Assembly: GCA_030024085.1 (NCBI GenBank)
Contig: JASEJE010000007.1
Location: forward strand, 18,644 to 82,643
DNA length: 64,000 nucleotides
Direction of reading: 5' to 3'
Source: Bacillota bacterium
GTDB lineage: Bacteria; Bacillota; SHA-98; UBA4971
A model generated the notes under the pieces. The model was not told where the DNA came from, made no database searches, and saw nothing but the letters and a program-made list of their open reading frames with translations. The position numbers and the translations under genes were made by a program. Every line of letters begins with the position of its first letter. The first letter of the stretch is position 1. This document shows positions 1 to 8,299 of this stretch, in pieces.

Positions 1-386
1 GAGCGCCACGGTGATGGTCACCTCCTGGACCGAACCGAGAGGCAGCGAGTGACCGCCCGTGGGCTGGTCCACGAGACCGGTAAGTGCCCCGGTATAGAGC
101 GTCGTTGTCGGCGGGCTTGCCACCACGCTCGCATTGAGCGAGCCTGCGAGAATCTGCGCCATGCTGGCCGTGGTGGGCGACACGGCCGCCCAGTCGGCGG
201 AGACGAAGTAGAGGCAGTTGACGTCGCCCGCATTGGATACGGCGACCGTCCGACCACGGAGGCCCCAGGCAGAAGCGCGGGGGACGCAAGTACGGCGCTC
301 TCAGGTGATATGGCAACGCTTACGGTGGCCGTAAGCACCTGGCTGGCAGTGTTGGCGGCATCTCCGGTGAACGTGAATGACGGCAT
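1..386 (-). pseudogene. TasA/camelysin-like secreted-protein fragment, frameshifted and cut by the window edge
   Basis: The ATG at 386 follows a good ribosome binding site (AGGGAGG). The first ~45 residues (MPSFTFTGDAANTASQ...) read in one frame down to about position 252; from about 250 the family-like sequence continues in another frame (TVAVSNAGDVNCLYFVSADW, later LYTGALTGLVDQPTGG) and runs off the left edge. Joining the two frames needs the equivalent of one missing base near 250-252 and recreates a camelysin/TasA-like beta-sandwich pattern: Thr/Val-rich strands, a V-x-R-T-V-x-V-S-N core, and a LYTG-x-L-x-G-L segment. No signal peptide is seen at this start, which is odd for a secreted matrix protein. 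The frameshift may be real decay or a sequence error. Family assignment is by eye only. Confidence 0.45.
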
Positions 387-748
387 ACAGATCCCTCCCT
401 GGGGACGGGGCAATGGTCGCAGCAACGCGTCGGCGCATCTGGGGCGGCCCGATGCAAACCCGCCGGCCCGCTGCACGGGTCGCGCACGCGTAGCGCACAG
501 GCTGCACATCAGCCACGCGCGCATCGGCCGCCCGTGCGCGCCTCCCTTGCCCTCCTGCCTGCTTGCTTGTTTGCCTGCGAGCACTGCCGCGCGCTTGCAG
601 GTGTGCAGCTAGGCGAAGCCGCGACCGCTGTCCCTTCTGCCACATCCTATGCGCACCGCCTCAGGGGTGTGAAGGACGTACCCGGACCGTGCTGTTGGGT
701 TATCCCTGGGTATGGGTCTGGGTTTGGGTGCGTGCGGTCTCTGCAGGC
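387..748. other. Intergenic stretch, no supported gene
   Basis: This stretch lies between the divergent fragment at the left edge and the DUF3795 remnant. Open frames here are arginine- and alanine-rich reading artefacts of GC-rich DNA, without ribosome binding sites or recognisable domains. The one structured element is the G-run tract at 708-728, listed separately. Confidence 0.5.
708..728 (+). other. Potential G-quadruplex tract
   Basis: Four GGG runs at 708-710, 714-716, 720-722 and 726-728 are separated by three 3-base loops (TAT, TCT, TTT). This is an ideal short-loop G3N3 arrangement expected to favour a parallel intramolecular quadruplex in single-stranded DNA or RNA. It sits 250 bases upstream of the multicopper oxidase start, on the coding strand. 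No function is shown. Confidence 0.5.
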
Positions 749-961
749 ATGGGCCGCTGGAAGAGCTGCCAGACCACTGGTCTTGAGGACGATAGCGAGA
801 ACCCGAAATGCATGGACGCAGCCTGCCCTCTCTGGCCGTGCGTCATCACCACGGGGCTCGCGAACTACGCCTACTGCGGGGATTACGTATGCGATAACCT
901 GAGAACGAGAATCGCGGAGTATGAGGGGATAGCGAGCACGTTGTTCAACCAGCCTTCATAG
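749..961 (+). pseudogene. DUF3795-like C-terminal fragment
   Basis: A 70-codon frame ends at 961 and contains CPLWPCVITTGLANYAYCGD followed by YVCDNL. This resembles the cysteine-rich C-terminal half of DUF3795 proteins, which carry paired Cys motifs and a C-[ED]-x-x-x-C-[ED]-x-L segment. Full family members are usually above 100 residues and begin with a CG-x-x-C-x-x-C motif, which is absent here. The upstream sequence in the same frame is a Trp/Val microsatellite translation of the G-rich tract. I read this as a truncated remnant; a short expressed gene starting at the ATG at 749 is less likely, because no ribosome binding site precedes it. Confidence 0.4.
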
Positions 962-979
962 AATGTATCGGACAGGGGT

Positions 980-2566
980 ATGCTCAGGCGTTCCCCTCTC
1001 AAGTCAGCAATTGAAAGGATGAGACCAGTGTCTCGAAGGCTGTTCTACAACTTGTTCGCTACCGACGGCTTCATCCACCTTCCGATAGACCCGACGGGAA
1101 CCGAGCCTCGTCGGAAGGTCTACATCTTCGGCTTCGTCGGGGGACTATTCAAGGTTCAGCCGTTGGCGTTCGGGGTACCAACAGGCCCACCTACAATAGT
1201 GAACCCCCAATTCGATATCACCGTTCCGGCAAACCTCGACGCGCTCAGAGGCAAAGCGGTAATCCCCTCGCCGAGAATAGACATGGAAATCGGCGACGAA
1301 CTATACATTACGCTTGTGAACCTCGGTCTATACCTTACGACCCCGCCCATCCTCGACGTCCATACAGTCCACATACACGGAGGTCACGTGGCTACCCAGA
1401 TTGACGGTGTCCCCGAAACGTCCTTCGGTGTGCCGGTGACCCCGCCAGGTGAACCGGGAATCGCGGTGACCTATTACTTCAAGCCAGAGAAGCCGGGCAC
1501 GTACTTCTATCACTGCCACGAAGAAGCATCAGAGCACGTCCAAATGGGAATGTACGGCGCCCTGATCGTCTACCCGTCCGCGCTTAGCTTGGCAGAAGCA
1601 GGCATTGTAAAGAGCCCCATTAGTGGGCGCTGGTTCTTCAAAGGCAGACCATTCCCACAGATTCCTCCCACCGCTACTAACAGGAACTTTGCGTACAACG
1701 ACATTAACTCCTTCTTTAACAGCGATTGGGTGTTGCTTTTTTCGGACATCGACACGCGCTGGCACGATGCAGTATTTGCTCAGACCGACTTCAACCCTGT
1801 GGACTACAAGCCGGATTATTGGCTGGTCAACGGTCGGGCTTTCCCGGACACCTTACTGCCTACCGCGCTACCGCCGGAGCTTGTACCCAATTTCGGGTAC
1901 ACCATCCCGGAAGGATACGACTGCTATGTCAAGGTATCAACAGGGGACCCGGCAAGATGCATACCACCCGACAAGTTCCTGCTCCGGATGATAAACATCG
2001 GCTACCAGCCGGTGCCATTCCACGTTCATGGCTGGCATGGTGCTATCGTGGGGAAAGACGCAAACCCGAGAACAGCAGGTGAAATGAACTTCACGACGCT
2101 CGTGGGATCGGGCGAAAGCTACGACGTCCTCTACACCGCTGACGACAAGAGAGCGATCTATGCGGACTACATCTTCTGCGGAAAGGCAGGCTTCCCATCC
2201 TTAAAGAGTCAAATCGCTACGGCCACCGCTCAATCCAAAGCAGCCGGCACATTCATTCCGCCCTTCCCCGGTGCGAAGGACCTCTGGGCGAATACGGTTC
2301 TAAAGGATAGTTTGGGTCGAGGAACGTTCATCCCACCGTACAATTGGGTACCGTGGAACTACGGCTCGGAGACGGCAGACAACTTCATGTTCCCCCAATT
2401 CTATCTAGCCCATAACCATGACGACTACAAAGTCACCAACAACGGCGTCTATCCCGGCGGACAGCTGATCTTCATCGAGACCGACTTCCCGAGTTCCGAC
2501 TACAAAGCAACTCCGCCTGAGGTAGCCGAGCCCCCACACGTCTGTTTTCCGAAACTCACCCCGTAG
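980..2566 (+). CDS. Multicopper oxidase (cupredoxin-type)
   Basis: A 528-residue protein with the four His-x-His pairs expected for a trinuclear copper centre: H131-I-H133 (HIHGGH), H178-C179-H180, H348-V-H350 (PFHVHGWH) and H478-N-H480. The type 1 copper Cys appears to be C179, followed by H186 and M189/M191 (HCHEEASEHVQMGM). That places the type 1 site in the N-terminal half, as in nitrite-reductase-like cupredoxin arrangements, rather than in the last domain as in classical laccases. No signal peptide or Tat motif is visible at this start. A second ATG at 1019 follows AAAGG with no spacing, so 980 is kept with some doubt. Expected chemistry is one-electron oxidation of a metal or phenolic substrate coupled to O2 reduction; the substrate is unknown. 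The base composition looks less GC-rich than the neighbours, compatible with transfer. Confidence 0.85.
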   Translation: MLRRSPLKSAIERMRPVSRRLFYNLFATDGFIHLPIDPTGTEPRRKVYIFGFVGGLFKVQPLAFGVPTGPPTIVNPQFDITVPANLDALRGKAVIPSPRIDMEIGDELYITLVNLGLYLTTPPILDVHTVHIHGGHVATQIDGVPETSFGVPVTPPGEPGIAVTYYFKPEKPGTYFYHCHEEASEHVQMGMYGALIVYPSALSLAEAGIVKSPISGRWFFKGRPFPQIPPTATNRNFAYNDINSFFNSDWVLLFSDIDTRWHDAVFAQTDFNPVDYKPDYWLVNGRAFPDTLLPTALPPELVPNFGYTIPEGYDCYVKVSTGDPARCIPPDKFLLRMINIGYQPVPFHVHGWHGAIVGKDANPRTAGEMNFTTLVGSGESYDVLYTADDKRAIYADYIFCGKAGFPSLKSQIATATAQSKAAGTFIPPFPGAKDLWANTVLKDSLGRGTFIPPYNWVPWNYGSETADNFMFPQFYLAHNHDDYKVTNNGVYPGGQLIFIETDFPSSDYKATPPEVAEPPHVCFPKLTP

Positions 2567-2694
2567 TCGTCGGGGGGCTGAACAAGAACGATCGGGGACC
2601 CGGGGATCTGGTCGAACTATGCGTTTTTCTCGGCGTCTGTCTGCACGCCTGTCCGTCTGTCCGCCGCTACCGGGCTTGCTCAGGCCGAGTCGTG

Positions 2695-3110
2695 CTACCA
2701 TGCCCGCTCAGGCTGAGTGAGGAGCCTCCCGGGCAGGGCCGGTGTGATCTCCGACAGGTCTATGCCCATCTGGCTCAGAATCGTTGGGACTATGTCCCTC
2801 TGGTCGCCTCTTGTCTTGATCCCCGGGTCGTTGGTTGCCAGGAACACGTATGGAGCCATCGCGTGGGAGGTCTTCCCCTCGTCCATGCCGTGGTCGGACG
2901 TGACGTAGATGCGTGTGCGTTCGTATATGCCGAGATCCTTCAACTTCGCAACTATGCGCCCAAGCCACTCATCCACGGTGATGATGGCCTTCGAATACTC
3001 GCTCGAGTTCTCTCCGTATCTGTGCCCTACGTGATCGGGGTCGGAGAACAAGAGGGCAGGCCGTAACCAATCGCGCGATCCACGAAGGCGAATGCAGCGA
3101 TGCTCCCAGC
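2695..3110 (-). pseudogene. Type I phosphodiesterase/alkaline phosphatase superfamily, C-terminal remnant
   Basis: From about 3063 down to the stop at 2695 the frame encodes the C-terminal metal-binding half of a phosphodiesterase/nucleotide pyrophosphatase: SDPDHVGHRYG (Asp/His ligands), TSDHGMDEGKTSHA (Asp-His motif) and DIVPTILSQMGID. Upstream the family-like sequence (AAFAFVDRAIGYG) continues in a different frame to about 3110 and then ends at an in-frame stop. The N-terminal domain carrying the Thr/Ser nucleophile is missing. So the gene is 5'-truncated and frameshifted. It lies directly downstream of a broken sugar-permease remnant, and both appear to have decayed together with the operon starting at 7124. 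Confidence 0.7.
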
Positions 3111-3208
3111 CGGCAGTTCCGCTCAACCGGCAGGAGTTCCACATTCCCCGAGAGGAACAGCCGGCTACATACCGAAACTTGGTGTCTATGAGGGTTCTCA
3201 TGCTAGTG

Positions 3209-3815
3209 TTATCCCTTGACCGCCCCGGCGGACACGCCCCTGGTGATCTGGTTGCGGAAGATGAGGTAGAAGATAAGCATGGGAAGCATGCCGATCACCA
3301 GGGCTGCGAACTGCTTTCCGTAGTCCGAAGAGAGGGCTCCCGAGAACTTCAGGATCCCGACCGGCAACGACTTCAGAGAATTCTTCGACACAAGGATGTT
3401 TATCAGCATGAACTCGTTCCAAATGCTGGTAACATTCAGTATCGCCAGTGTCGTGATCACCGGCCTCGCCATGGGCACGACTATCGAGGAGAAGATCCTG
3501 AGATAGCTGGCGCCATCGATCCTTGCTGATTCGACGATCGAGTCGGGGATGCTCTTGACGTATTCCGTGCACAGGTACACGCCCAGGGGAAGCCCGATGC
3601 CTGTGTACGGAATGAGCACTCCAAGACGCGTGTCGTAAAGGTGCGTCGAGTTAGCCATCAGGAAGAGCGGCACCATGATCGACTGCAGCGTCAGCAGGAG
3701 GCCCACCACGAAGCTCCCATAAGGTATATCATGGTCTGAAAGAAGCCGGGCATCTTCACAAGTTTCCTGAAGAGGATATAGGCGAGTATGAAGCCGAGGG
3801 GGATCTGTCCGAAGG
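3209..3815 (-). pseudogene. CUT1 ABC permease remnant, probable MalF/MalG chimera
   Basis: The 3' part (3709 to 3209, about 166 codons) is a good MalG-type permease C-terminus with the EAA-like loop (VESARIDGASYLRIFSSIVV) and the usual ending. The 5' part (about 3815 to 3730, FGQIPLGFILAYILFRKLVK and MPGFFQTMIYL) looks more like the N-terminal membrane part of a MalF-type permease and is in another frame, with the break near 3717-3725. The simplest reading is an internal deletion that removed the MalF C-terminus and the MalG N-terminus and fused the rest out of frame. No second permease is present between here and the solute-binding protein gene, so this importer is almost certainly inactive. 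Imperfect 18-base repeats at 3845-3880 (CCGTGTCCCGG...) lie just upstream. Confidence 0.7.
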
Positions 3816-4006
3816 ACCGAACGGTCTCGGCGCCGGTGCCAGATCCGTGTCCCGGCCTACGTCCGTGTCCCGGTCTGCGATGGGGTCTCCGACGAGTGGT
3901 TCTAGAGCGGAGCATCCGTCCCCTTCCGCCTCCAGCCCGCCCGTCCGCCCATCGATCCTGTGGCATGCCAAGTCCGGGTCCAACCCGTCATGTTACTTCC
4001 GAAGCA

Positions 4007-5341
4007 TTACTTCTGCGTGGCCTTCCAGCTTTCAAAGGCCTTCTGGACCTTCGCCGCCACCTGCTCCGGCGTGGAGATCCCAAGCCCGATCTCCTGGAGG
4101 CCGACGTTCAGCGGACCGTATACCTGCGCGTGCAGCACATTGTCCAGTACGTACGTCCCACCGAACTTGCCGTAGAACCGCGCCCGTTCCTGAGCGAGGG
4201 GCTCCAGCTTGTCGCTGGTCACATCCTTCCTCGACGGGAAGGCCGCGCCGGTCTCGAGGCGGATCTTCTGAACCTCGGGAGAGGTGAGCCACATGATGAG
4301 CTTCCATGTGGCCTTCTCCTTCTCGGAACCGGCCGGTATGTCGGCGTTCATCCCGAAGCCCACACCTGGGACCGAAGACGTCGTATTGTGGTTTATCTGG
4401 CCGGGGATCTCGGGGAATACGGTCATGGCGAAGTTCTTCTGTTCCGCGGGCGGGATGAGTGCCTGGCTGGTGGTGGGGTCCGTCAGGAAGTTGCTTACCT
4501 TCCAGTCGCCGTCGATCATGAACGGAGCCTTGCCCGAGGCAAACAAGCCGTTCACCTCGTTGTACGGTGTCTGCAGAGCCTTCCTGCTGAGCACCCCGTC
4601 AGTGCAAAGCGACTGGTAGAACTTGAGCGCCTTCACGAACGGCGCGTCCGTGAACCTGACCTTCCCGGCCAACACATCGTCGATGTACTTGTCGCCGCAC
4701 AGCCTGCCCACGATCATGCTGAACAAGCAGGACTGCATCACCCAGTCGTCTTGAGCGCCCATGAGGATGACGCCCTTGCCGGCGGCCTTCAACTTTGGAA
4801 CCATGGCCTTCAAATCTTCGTAGGTCTTGGGAATGGTAAGCCCCATGTCGTGGAGCATCTTGGTGTTGACGTAGAGCACGTGGGTGCCAGTGACACCGAT
4901 GGGCAGCTCAGCCAGGTATCCACCGGCTTGGGGCACCAGTGCCGCCTCGGAGAACTCCTTCCGCATCTCCCCCAGGAACGGCGTGAGGTCCTTCACCAAG
5001 TGCTTGGTGTGGAGAGTGCTAGACCTTCCTCCAGGCCACATGTAAATGACGTCCGGCAACTGCCCCGCCGCCGCATAGGCCTCTGTCTTCTGGTGGAACG
5101 GTTCGTTGAAGAGGTCTTCGCGTTCGACCTTGATGTCGGGGTTGTTCCTCTCGAAGGCTTCCCAGACCTCGGTGATCTCCCGGTACGCCGAGGGGCTCGT
5201 AGCGTCGAGATAGTTAAGGACCCTGAGGACGATAGGCTTATCCGCCGCGATGCCGACGGTTCCTCCTGACCCAGCCACGAGCACACTGGCCAACGAGACA
5301 CAAACCAGGATCATGAGCGCCTTTGGCTTCCGAAACGACAT
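4007..5341 (-). CDS. Extracellular sugar-binding protein of an ABC importer (family 1)
   Basis: A 444-residue solute-binding protein. The start at 5341 (MSFRKPKALMILVCVSLASV) is chosen because GAGGAGGGA lies just upstream; the open frame extends further but without a ribosome binding site. The N-terminus is a Sec signal peptide: basic residues, a hydrophobic core, then Ala-rich sequence ending near GIAADKP. The mature part has the MalE/UgpB pattern: LRVLNYLDATSPSAYREITE at the start, PDVIYMWPGG in the first lobe, and late motifs MIDGDWKVSNF and AAFPSRKDV. It follows a GH3 hexosaminidase gene by about 110 bases on the same strand, suggesting an amino-sugar ligand. The permease genes downstream are destroyed, so the protein is probably an orphan now. 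Confidence 0.85.
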   Translation of the reverse strand: MSFRKPKALMILVCVSLASVLVAGSGGTVGIAADKPIVLRVLNYLDATSPSAYREITEVWEAFERNNPDIKVEREDLFNEPFHQKTEAYAAAGQLPDVIYMWPGGRSSTLHTKHLVKDLTPFLGEMRKEFSEAALVPQAGGYLAELPIGVTGTHVLYVNTKMLHDMGLTIPKTYEDLKAMVPKLKAAGKGVILMGAQDDWVMQSCLFSMIVGRLCGDKYIDDVLAGKVRFTDAPFVKALKFYQSLCTDGVLSRKALQTPYNEVNGLFASGKAPFMIDGDWKVSNFLTDPTTSQALIPPAEQKNFAMTVFPEIPGQINHNTTSSVPGVGFGMNADIPAGSEKEKATWKLIMWLTSPEVQKIRLETGAAFPSRKDVTSDKLEPLAQERARFYGKFGGTYVLDNVLHAQVYGPLNVGLQEIGLGISTPEQVAAKVQKAFESWKATQK

Positions 5342-5450
5342 GTGAATCCCTCCTCGCCTTGTAATACTTGTAATGATGGACTCCCAGACCGTACCACTCT
5401 GCACGATTCCCCACGACGGTCCCACAAACGTTCTGGTAACTGTTGCATCT

Positions 5451-7124
5451 TCACATACTGACCGGGATCACCCCCTTAGGACTTGCTTCGCCAGCCAGCA
5501 CCCGTGCAAGTGCAGAGAGGACGACGCTTTCGGTACTGTAGGCGAAAAGCGCCGGGGCCCTGCGCGAAAGCGCCGCCTGCACCGGGCGCGCTTCACGTGG
5601 ATCCCTGATGCCTATCAAGAGCAAGTTCCATCTAGCTTCTAAGGCTGCCGCCAGCGCCGCCTGCCCTGGCGCGCCACCGCCGTTTCTGACGACGAGCGCC
5701 GCTCGCGGGAGAGGTACGCCAGCACCGTCAGCGCTCGAACTCTCAGACCTGTCGCAGTCTGCCCCAGCTGCCGCTCCGACGCGGTGTGGCCCTGTCATCG
5801 TGCGTCCTGTCATGGCGCGCCAGGAGTCCTCTACGAGCGAGATAACGTCCTGTATCTCCTGCGGGTCTGGATCCATTGAACAGCGCACTCTGGCGCACCG
5901 GACGCCGCAGCTCTCGAGCTCTTGGAGGAAGGGTGAGACGTCCATCGAGTCCTCGGCCAGGGTGATCTGATCCATGGCCGGCGTCACCAACACGAGTGCG
6001 CCTGGTCCGAATGTCCATGACCGCGGCCTCTCCCCATCGACAAACGTGACCACCCGCTCGCCCAGGTCATCCAGGGACAGGCTCTGCGCCACTGCCCGCG
6101 GCGAAGACGCGCGCGCCGCGACCGCAAGCCCCTGTTTCCACCTGCGGATTCTCGCGACGGATCGCTCCACCCTCTCGAGGCTGATCCTGCCGGACAGAAC
6201 CGCGTCTCGCACCGCCTCGAAAGCCGCCCCCTGAAGCTCTGGAGTGTGGCTGATGAGGACGATGTCGCAGCCGGCCTCTATCGCCATCACCGCAGCCTCG
6301 GGCACCGGGCCGACTTCTCGCACCCCACCCATTTCGAGGCAATCCGTGAGCACCACGCCGTCAAAGCCAATCTCCTCCCTGAGGAAGCCGGTCACCAACG
6401 GGTGGGAAAGTGAGGCAGGACGCTCAGGGTCCAGGTCGGTAAACCTGACGTGGGCGACCATTATCGCAGCCTGGGGGAGTCTGGCCACCTCGATGAATGG
6501 GACGGCATCCCCGGCGATCAGGTCGGCCTTCGGTATCCTGCATTCCGGCAGCGAGAAATGGGAGTCCTCCGACACGCTCCCGTGACCCGGAAAGTGCTTC
6601 GCTACGAAAAGAACTCCGGCATCCAGAAGCCCGTTGGCGTACGCCGCTCCAAACTCTGCGACCCGGCGCGGGTCATCGCCAAAAGAGCGGGCCCCGACCG
6701 CAGGGTTCAACGGCTCCCGGGCCAGGTCGAGAACCGGGGCGAAGTTGGCGTTGATCCCGAGAGAGAGAAGGTCCCGTCCGGTCACATGGCCTGCACACCT
6801 GGCGGCCTCGGGATCACCTGTGGCCGCGAGACCCATGTTGCCGGGAAGGGATGTGACCAGCCCCCTGAGTGGAGACAAAGTGCCACCCTCCTGATCGATA
6901 GCCACGAGCGGCGGCCCAAAGTCCGGACCGTGCTGCGATGCCAGGTCGGAGAGCGCACAGGTCAGCTTCTTTACCTGCGCCGGGTCATGTACGTTTCGAC
7001 CGAACAGGATGAACCCGCCGCACGGACAACGGGAATAGCGTGCTTCGAAGTCGGAGTCCGCTTCAAGTCCAGACAGGCCGGCAATGAAGAGTTGCCCGAC
7101 GAGTGACTCCACATCTGATTTCAT
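5451..7124 (-). CDS. Glycoside hydrolase family 3 beta-N-acetylhexosaminidase (NagZ-like)
   Basis: A 557-residue GH3 protein. The hallmark KHFPGHGS is at residues 176-183, followed by DSHFSLP, the His/Asp loop that acts as acid/base in NagZ-type enzymes. The likely nucleophile is D261 in GVVLTDCLEMGG. AIDQEGG at 75-81 and NFAPVLDL at 127-134 are further family signatures. About 200 residues follow the catalytic barrel, including a Gly/Ala/Ser-rich segment encoded around 5680-5830, so it is longer than minimal NagZ (about 340). No signal peptide is seen, so a cytoplasmic enzyme acting on imported amino-sugar disaccharides or muropeptides is likely. Start at 7124 after AAGGAG. It is the first gene of a minus-strand operon with the binding protein at 4007-5341. 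A paralogue lies at 29669-31369. Confidence 0.88.
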   Translation of the reverse strand: MKSDVESLVGQLFIAGLSGLEADSDFEARYSRCPCGGFILFGRNVHDPAQVKKLTCALSDLASQHGPDFGPPLVAIDQEGGTLSPLRGLVTSLPGNMGLAATGDPEAARCAGHVTGRDLLSLGINANFAPVLDLAREPLNPAVGARSFGDDPRRVAEFGAAYANGLLDAGVLFVAKHFPGHGSVSEDSHFSLPECRIPKADLIAGDAVPFIEVARLPQAAIMVAHVRFTDLDPERPASLSHPLVTGFLREEIGFDGVVLTDCLEMGGVREVGPVPEAAVMAIEAGCDIVLISHTPELQGAAFEAVRDAVLSGRISLERVERSVARIRRWKQGLAVAARASSPRAVAQSLSLDDLGERVVTFVDGERPRSWTFGPGALVLVTPAMDQITLAEDSMDVSPFLQELESCGVRCARVRCSMDPDPQEIQDVISLVEDSWRAMTGRTMTGPHRVGAAAGADCDRSESSSADGAGVPLPRAALVVRNGGGAPGQAALAAALEARWNLLLIGIRDPREARPVQAALSRRAPALFAYSTESVVLSALARVLAGEASPKGVIPVSM

Positions 7125-7549
7125 CGGCTTGCTCCTTCGTTTCCGGGCTCAAAGGCGGGCCCGAATAGGATGGGGAAAACGCTGAGCGACTTATGTGCTG
7201 ACTGCAAATAAGTGGGCCAGAAGCACCACGCGCACTTGCCGTATCCCCGGGTCGCCCGCTGCATCCAGGGCAGCGCCGCCGCAGTCGTCCCCAAGTATGG
7301 TGCCATAAGCTTGTGCCGCTCGTCCCGACGGTGTCGGGGTGGCCCGTGCTTGCCAGGGCGGGGCGCCTGGAATTTGGCTAGCCCTTGCGCCAAATTCGAA
7401 CGAGGCTCACCGCAAGCGCGCCGTCCCCGGAGGGCAACACCGGCAACCCTGGACAGGACTCACCCGCTGAAGAGTAGCGCGAACTTGTGGCGATCTACTC
7501 AGATGGGTGACATACGGGGCTACGGTGGCAGGACGTGGACGTGGATGAA
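7125..7549. other. Intergenic stretch upstream of the GH3 gene
   Basis: No supported coding sequence. It should contain the promoter for the minus-strand GH3 operon, but I see no clear -35/-10 pair. The frames that cross it are arginine-rich artefacts. Confidence 0.5.
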
Positions 7550-7694
7550 GTCTCTCGGCATCGCCGACGAGACGTTCGATGGCTTGCGCCACGCGCACAC
7601 GAGCCGGCTCATCGCCCTCGGCATGCACCCGAAGGATATCCAGGAGCGCCTGAGCCTGAGGCATGCTGACATCTCCACGACGATGATGCTCTAG
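7550..7694 (+). pseudogene. Tyrosine recombinase (phage-type integrase) C-terminal remnant
   Basis: The frame encodes DETFDGLRHAHTSRLIALGM and then HPKDIQERLSLRHADISTTM, which matches the end of the catalytic domain of phage-type integrases (consensus F-H-D-L-R-H-T-H-A ... ERLGHSSISTT). The His of the HxxR catalytic motif is changed (FDGLR instead of FHDLR), the ERLGHS segment is altered, and a stop comes before the catalytic Tyr. Upstream sequence shows no integrase. It lies 145 bases from the 3' end of a tRNA-Thr gene, a typical integration target, so it is probably the scar of a lost integrated element. Confidence 0.6.
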
Positions 7695-7800
7695 ATCCAG
7701 CAGGCCATCGACGGGGATAAACCCCGCGAGTGTGCTGGCAGGAGATGACACGGCATCGATCCGGCACCGACCACCTGCGCACATTCGGGCACCGCGATGC

Positions 7801-7830
7801 AAAAAGCGCCGCAAACCCTTGCGGCGCTTG
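7801..7830 (-). terminator. Rho-independent terminator after tRNA-Thr
   Basis: An 11-bp perfect stem (AAGCGCCGCAA at 7804-7814 with its complement at 7819-7829) closes a 4-base loop. Read on the minus strand it ends in a run of five T. It begins 9 bases past the CCA end of the tRNA gene, as expected for a single-gene tRNA transcript. Confidence 0.85.
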
Positions 7831-7838
7831 AAAATTCA

Positions 7839-7913
7839 TGGAGCCGACGACCGGACTTGAACCGGTAACCTGCGCATTACGAGTGCGCTGCTCTACCGTT
7901 GAGCTACGTCGGC
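7839..7913 (-). tRNA. tRNA-Thr (anticodon CGT)
   Basis: The minus strand from 7913 folds as a complete cloverleaf: acceptor GCCGACG with CGTCGGC, D stem GCTC/GAGC, anticodon stem GCGCA/TGCGC with loop CTCGTAA (anticodon CGT, reading ACG), a 5-base variable loop, T stem ACCGG/CCGGT with loop TTCAAGT, discriminator T and an encoded CCA. All stems are fully paired. It is transcribed from a strong promoter at 7993-8021 and ends at a hairpin terminator. Confidence 0.95.
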
Positions 7914-7992
7914 ACCAAGAGAGAAAGCCCATTTGATTCGGCCGGGTGCTGAACATCAAGGACCCTGGACACAGCGTCCGTCTCGCATTGAG

Positions 7993-8021
7993 AGTATAGC
8001 ACAGGCGTGCTAGCGTGTAAA
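7993..8021 (-). promoter_or_regulatory. Sigma-A-type promoter for tRNA-Thr
   Basis: On the minus strand, TTTACA (8021-8016) is followed after exactly 17 bases by TATACT (7998-7993), about 80 bases before the mature tRNA 5' end. Together with the terminator at 7801-7830 this makes the tRNA gene a stand-alone transcription unit. The rest of 7914-8299 holds nothing else I can support. Confidence 0.7.
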
Positions 8022-8299
8022 GACCTCGTCAGCGCACGTCGGCGCATGACGCCGAAGCGCGGTCGCTGAGGCATCCCGACGGGGCGGTCGCGAAGCGCGG
8101 AGTCCCGGGGTGCGGAGGTACAGGGGCGCAAGGATACACTCGAGCGCCCCAGCCAACAGCCAACTGGTGAAGTGGCGGCGACTCGCATCCCCGGGTAGTC
8201 GCGCTGGGCCACCGCTGCCGCGGGACAGTAAGCACGTCGCCTGCATCTCAACCGCGACTGTCAGGCACCGCCGCGCTTCGCCCGCGGCGCCGTCTGCTC

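Noticed and set aside
3788-5269. 493-codon plus-strand open frame
   Set aside because: It is antisense to the clear binding-protein gene, Arg/Pro/His-rich, has no ribosome binding site and matches no family; a GC-rich shadow.
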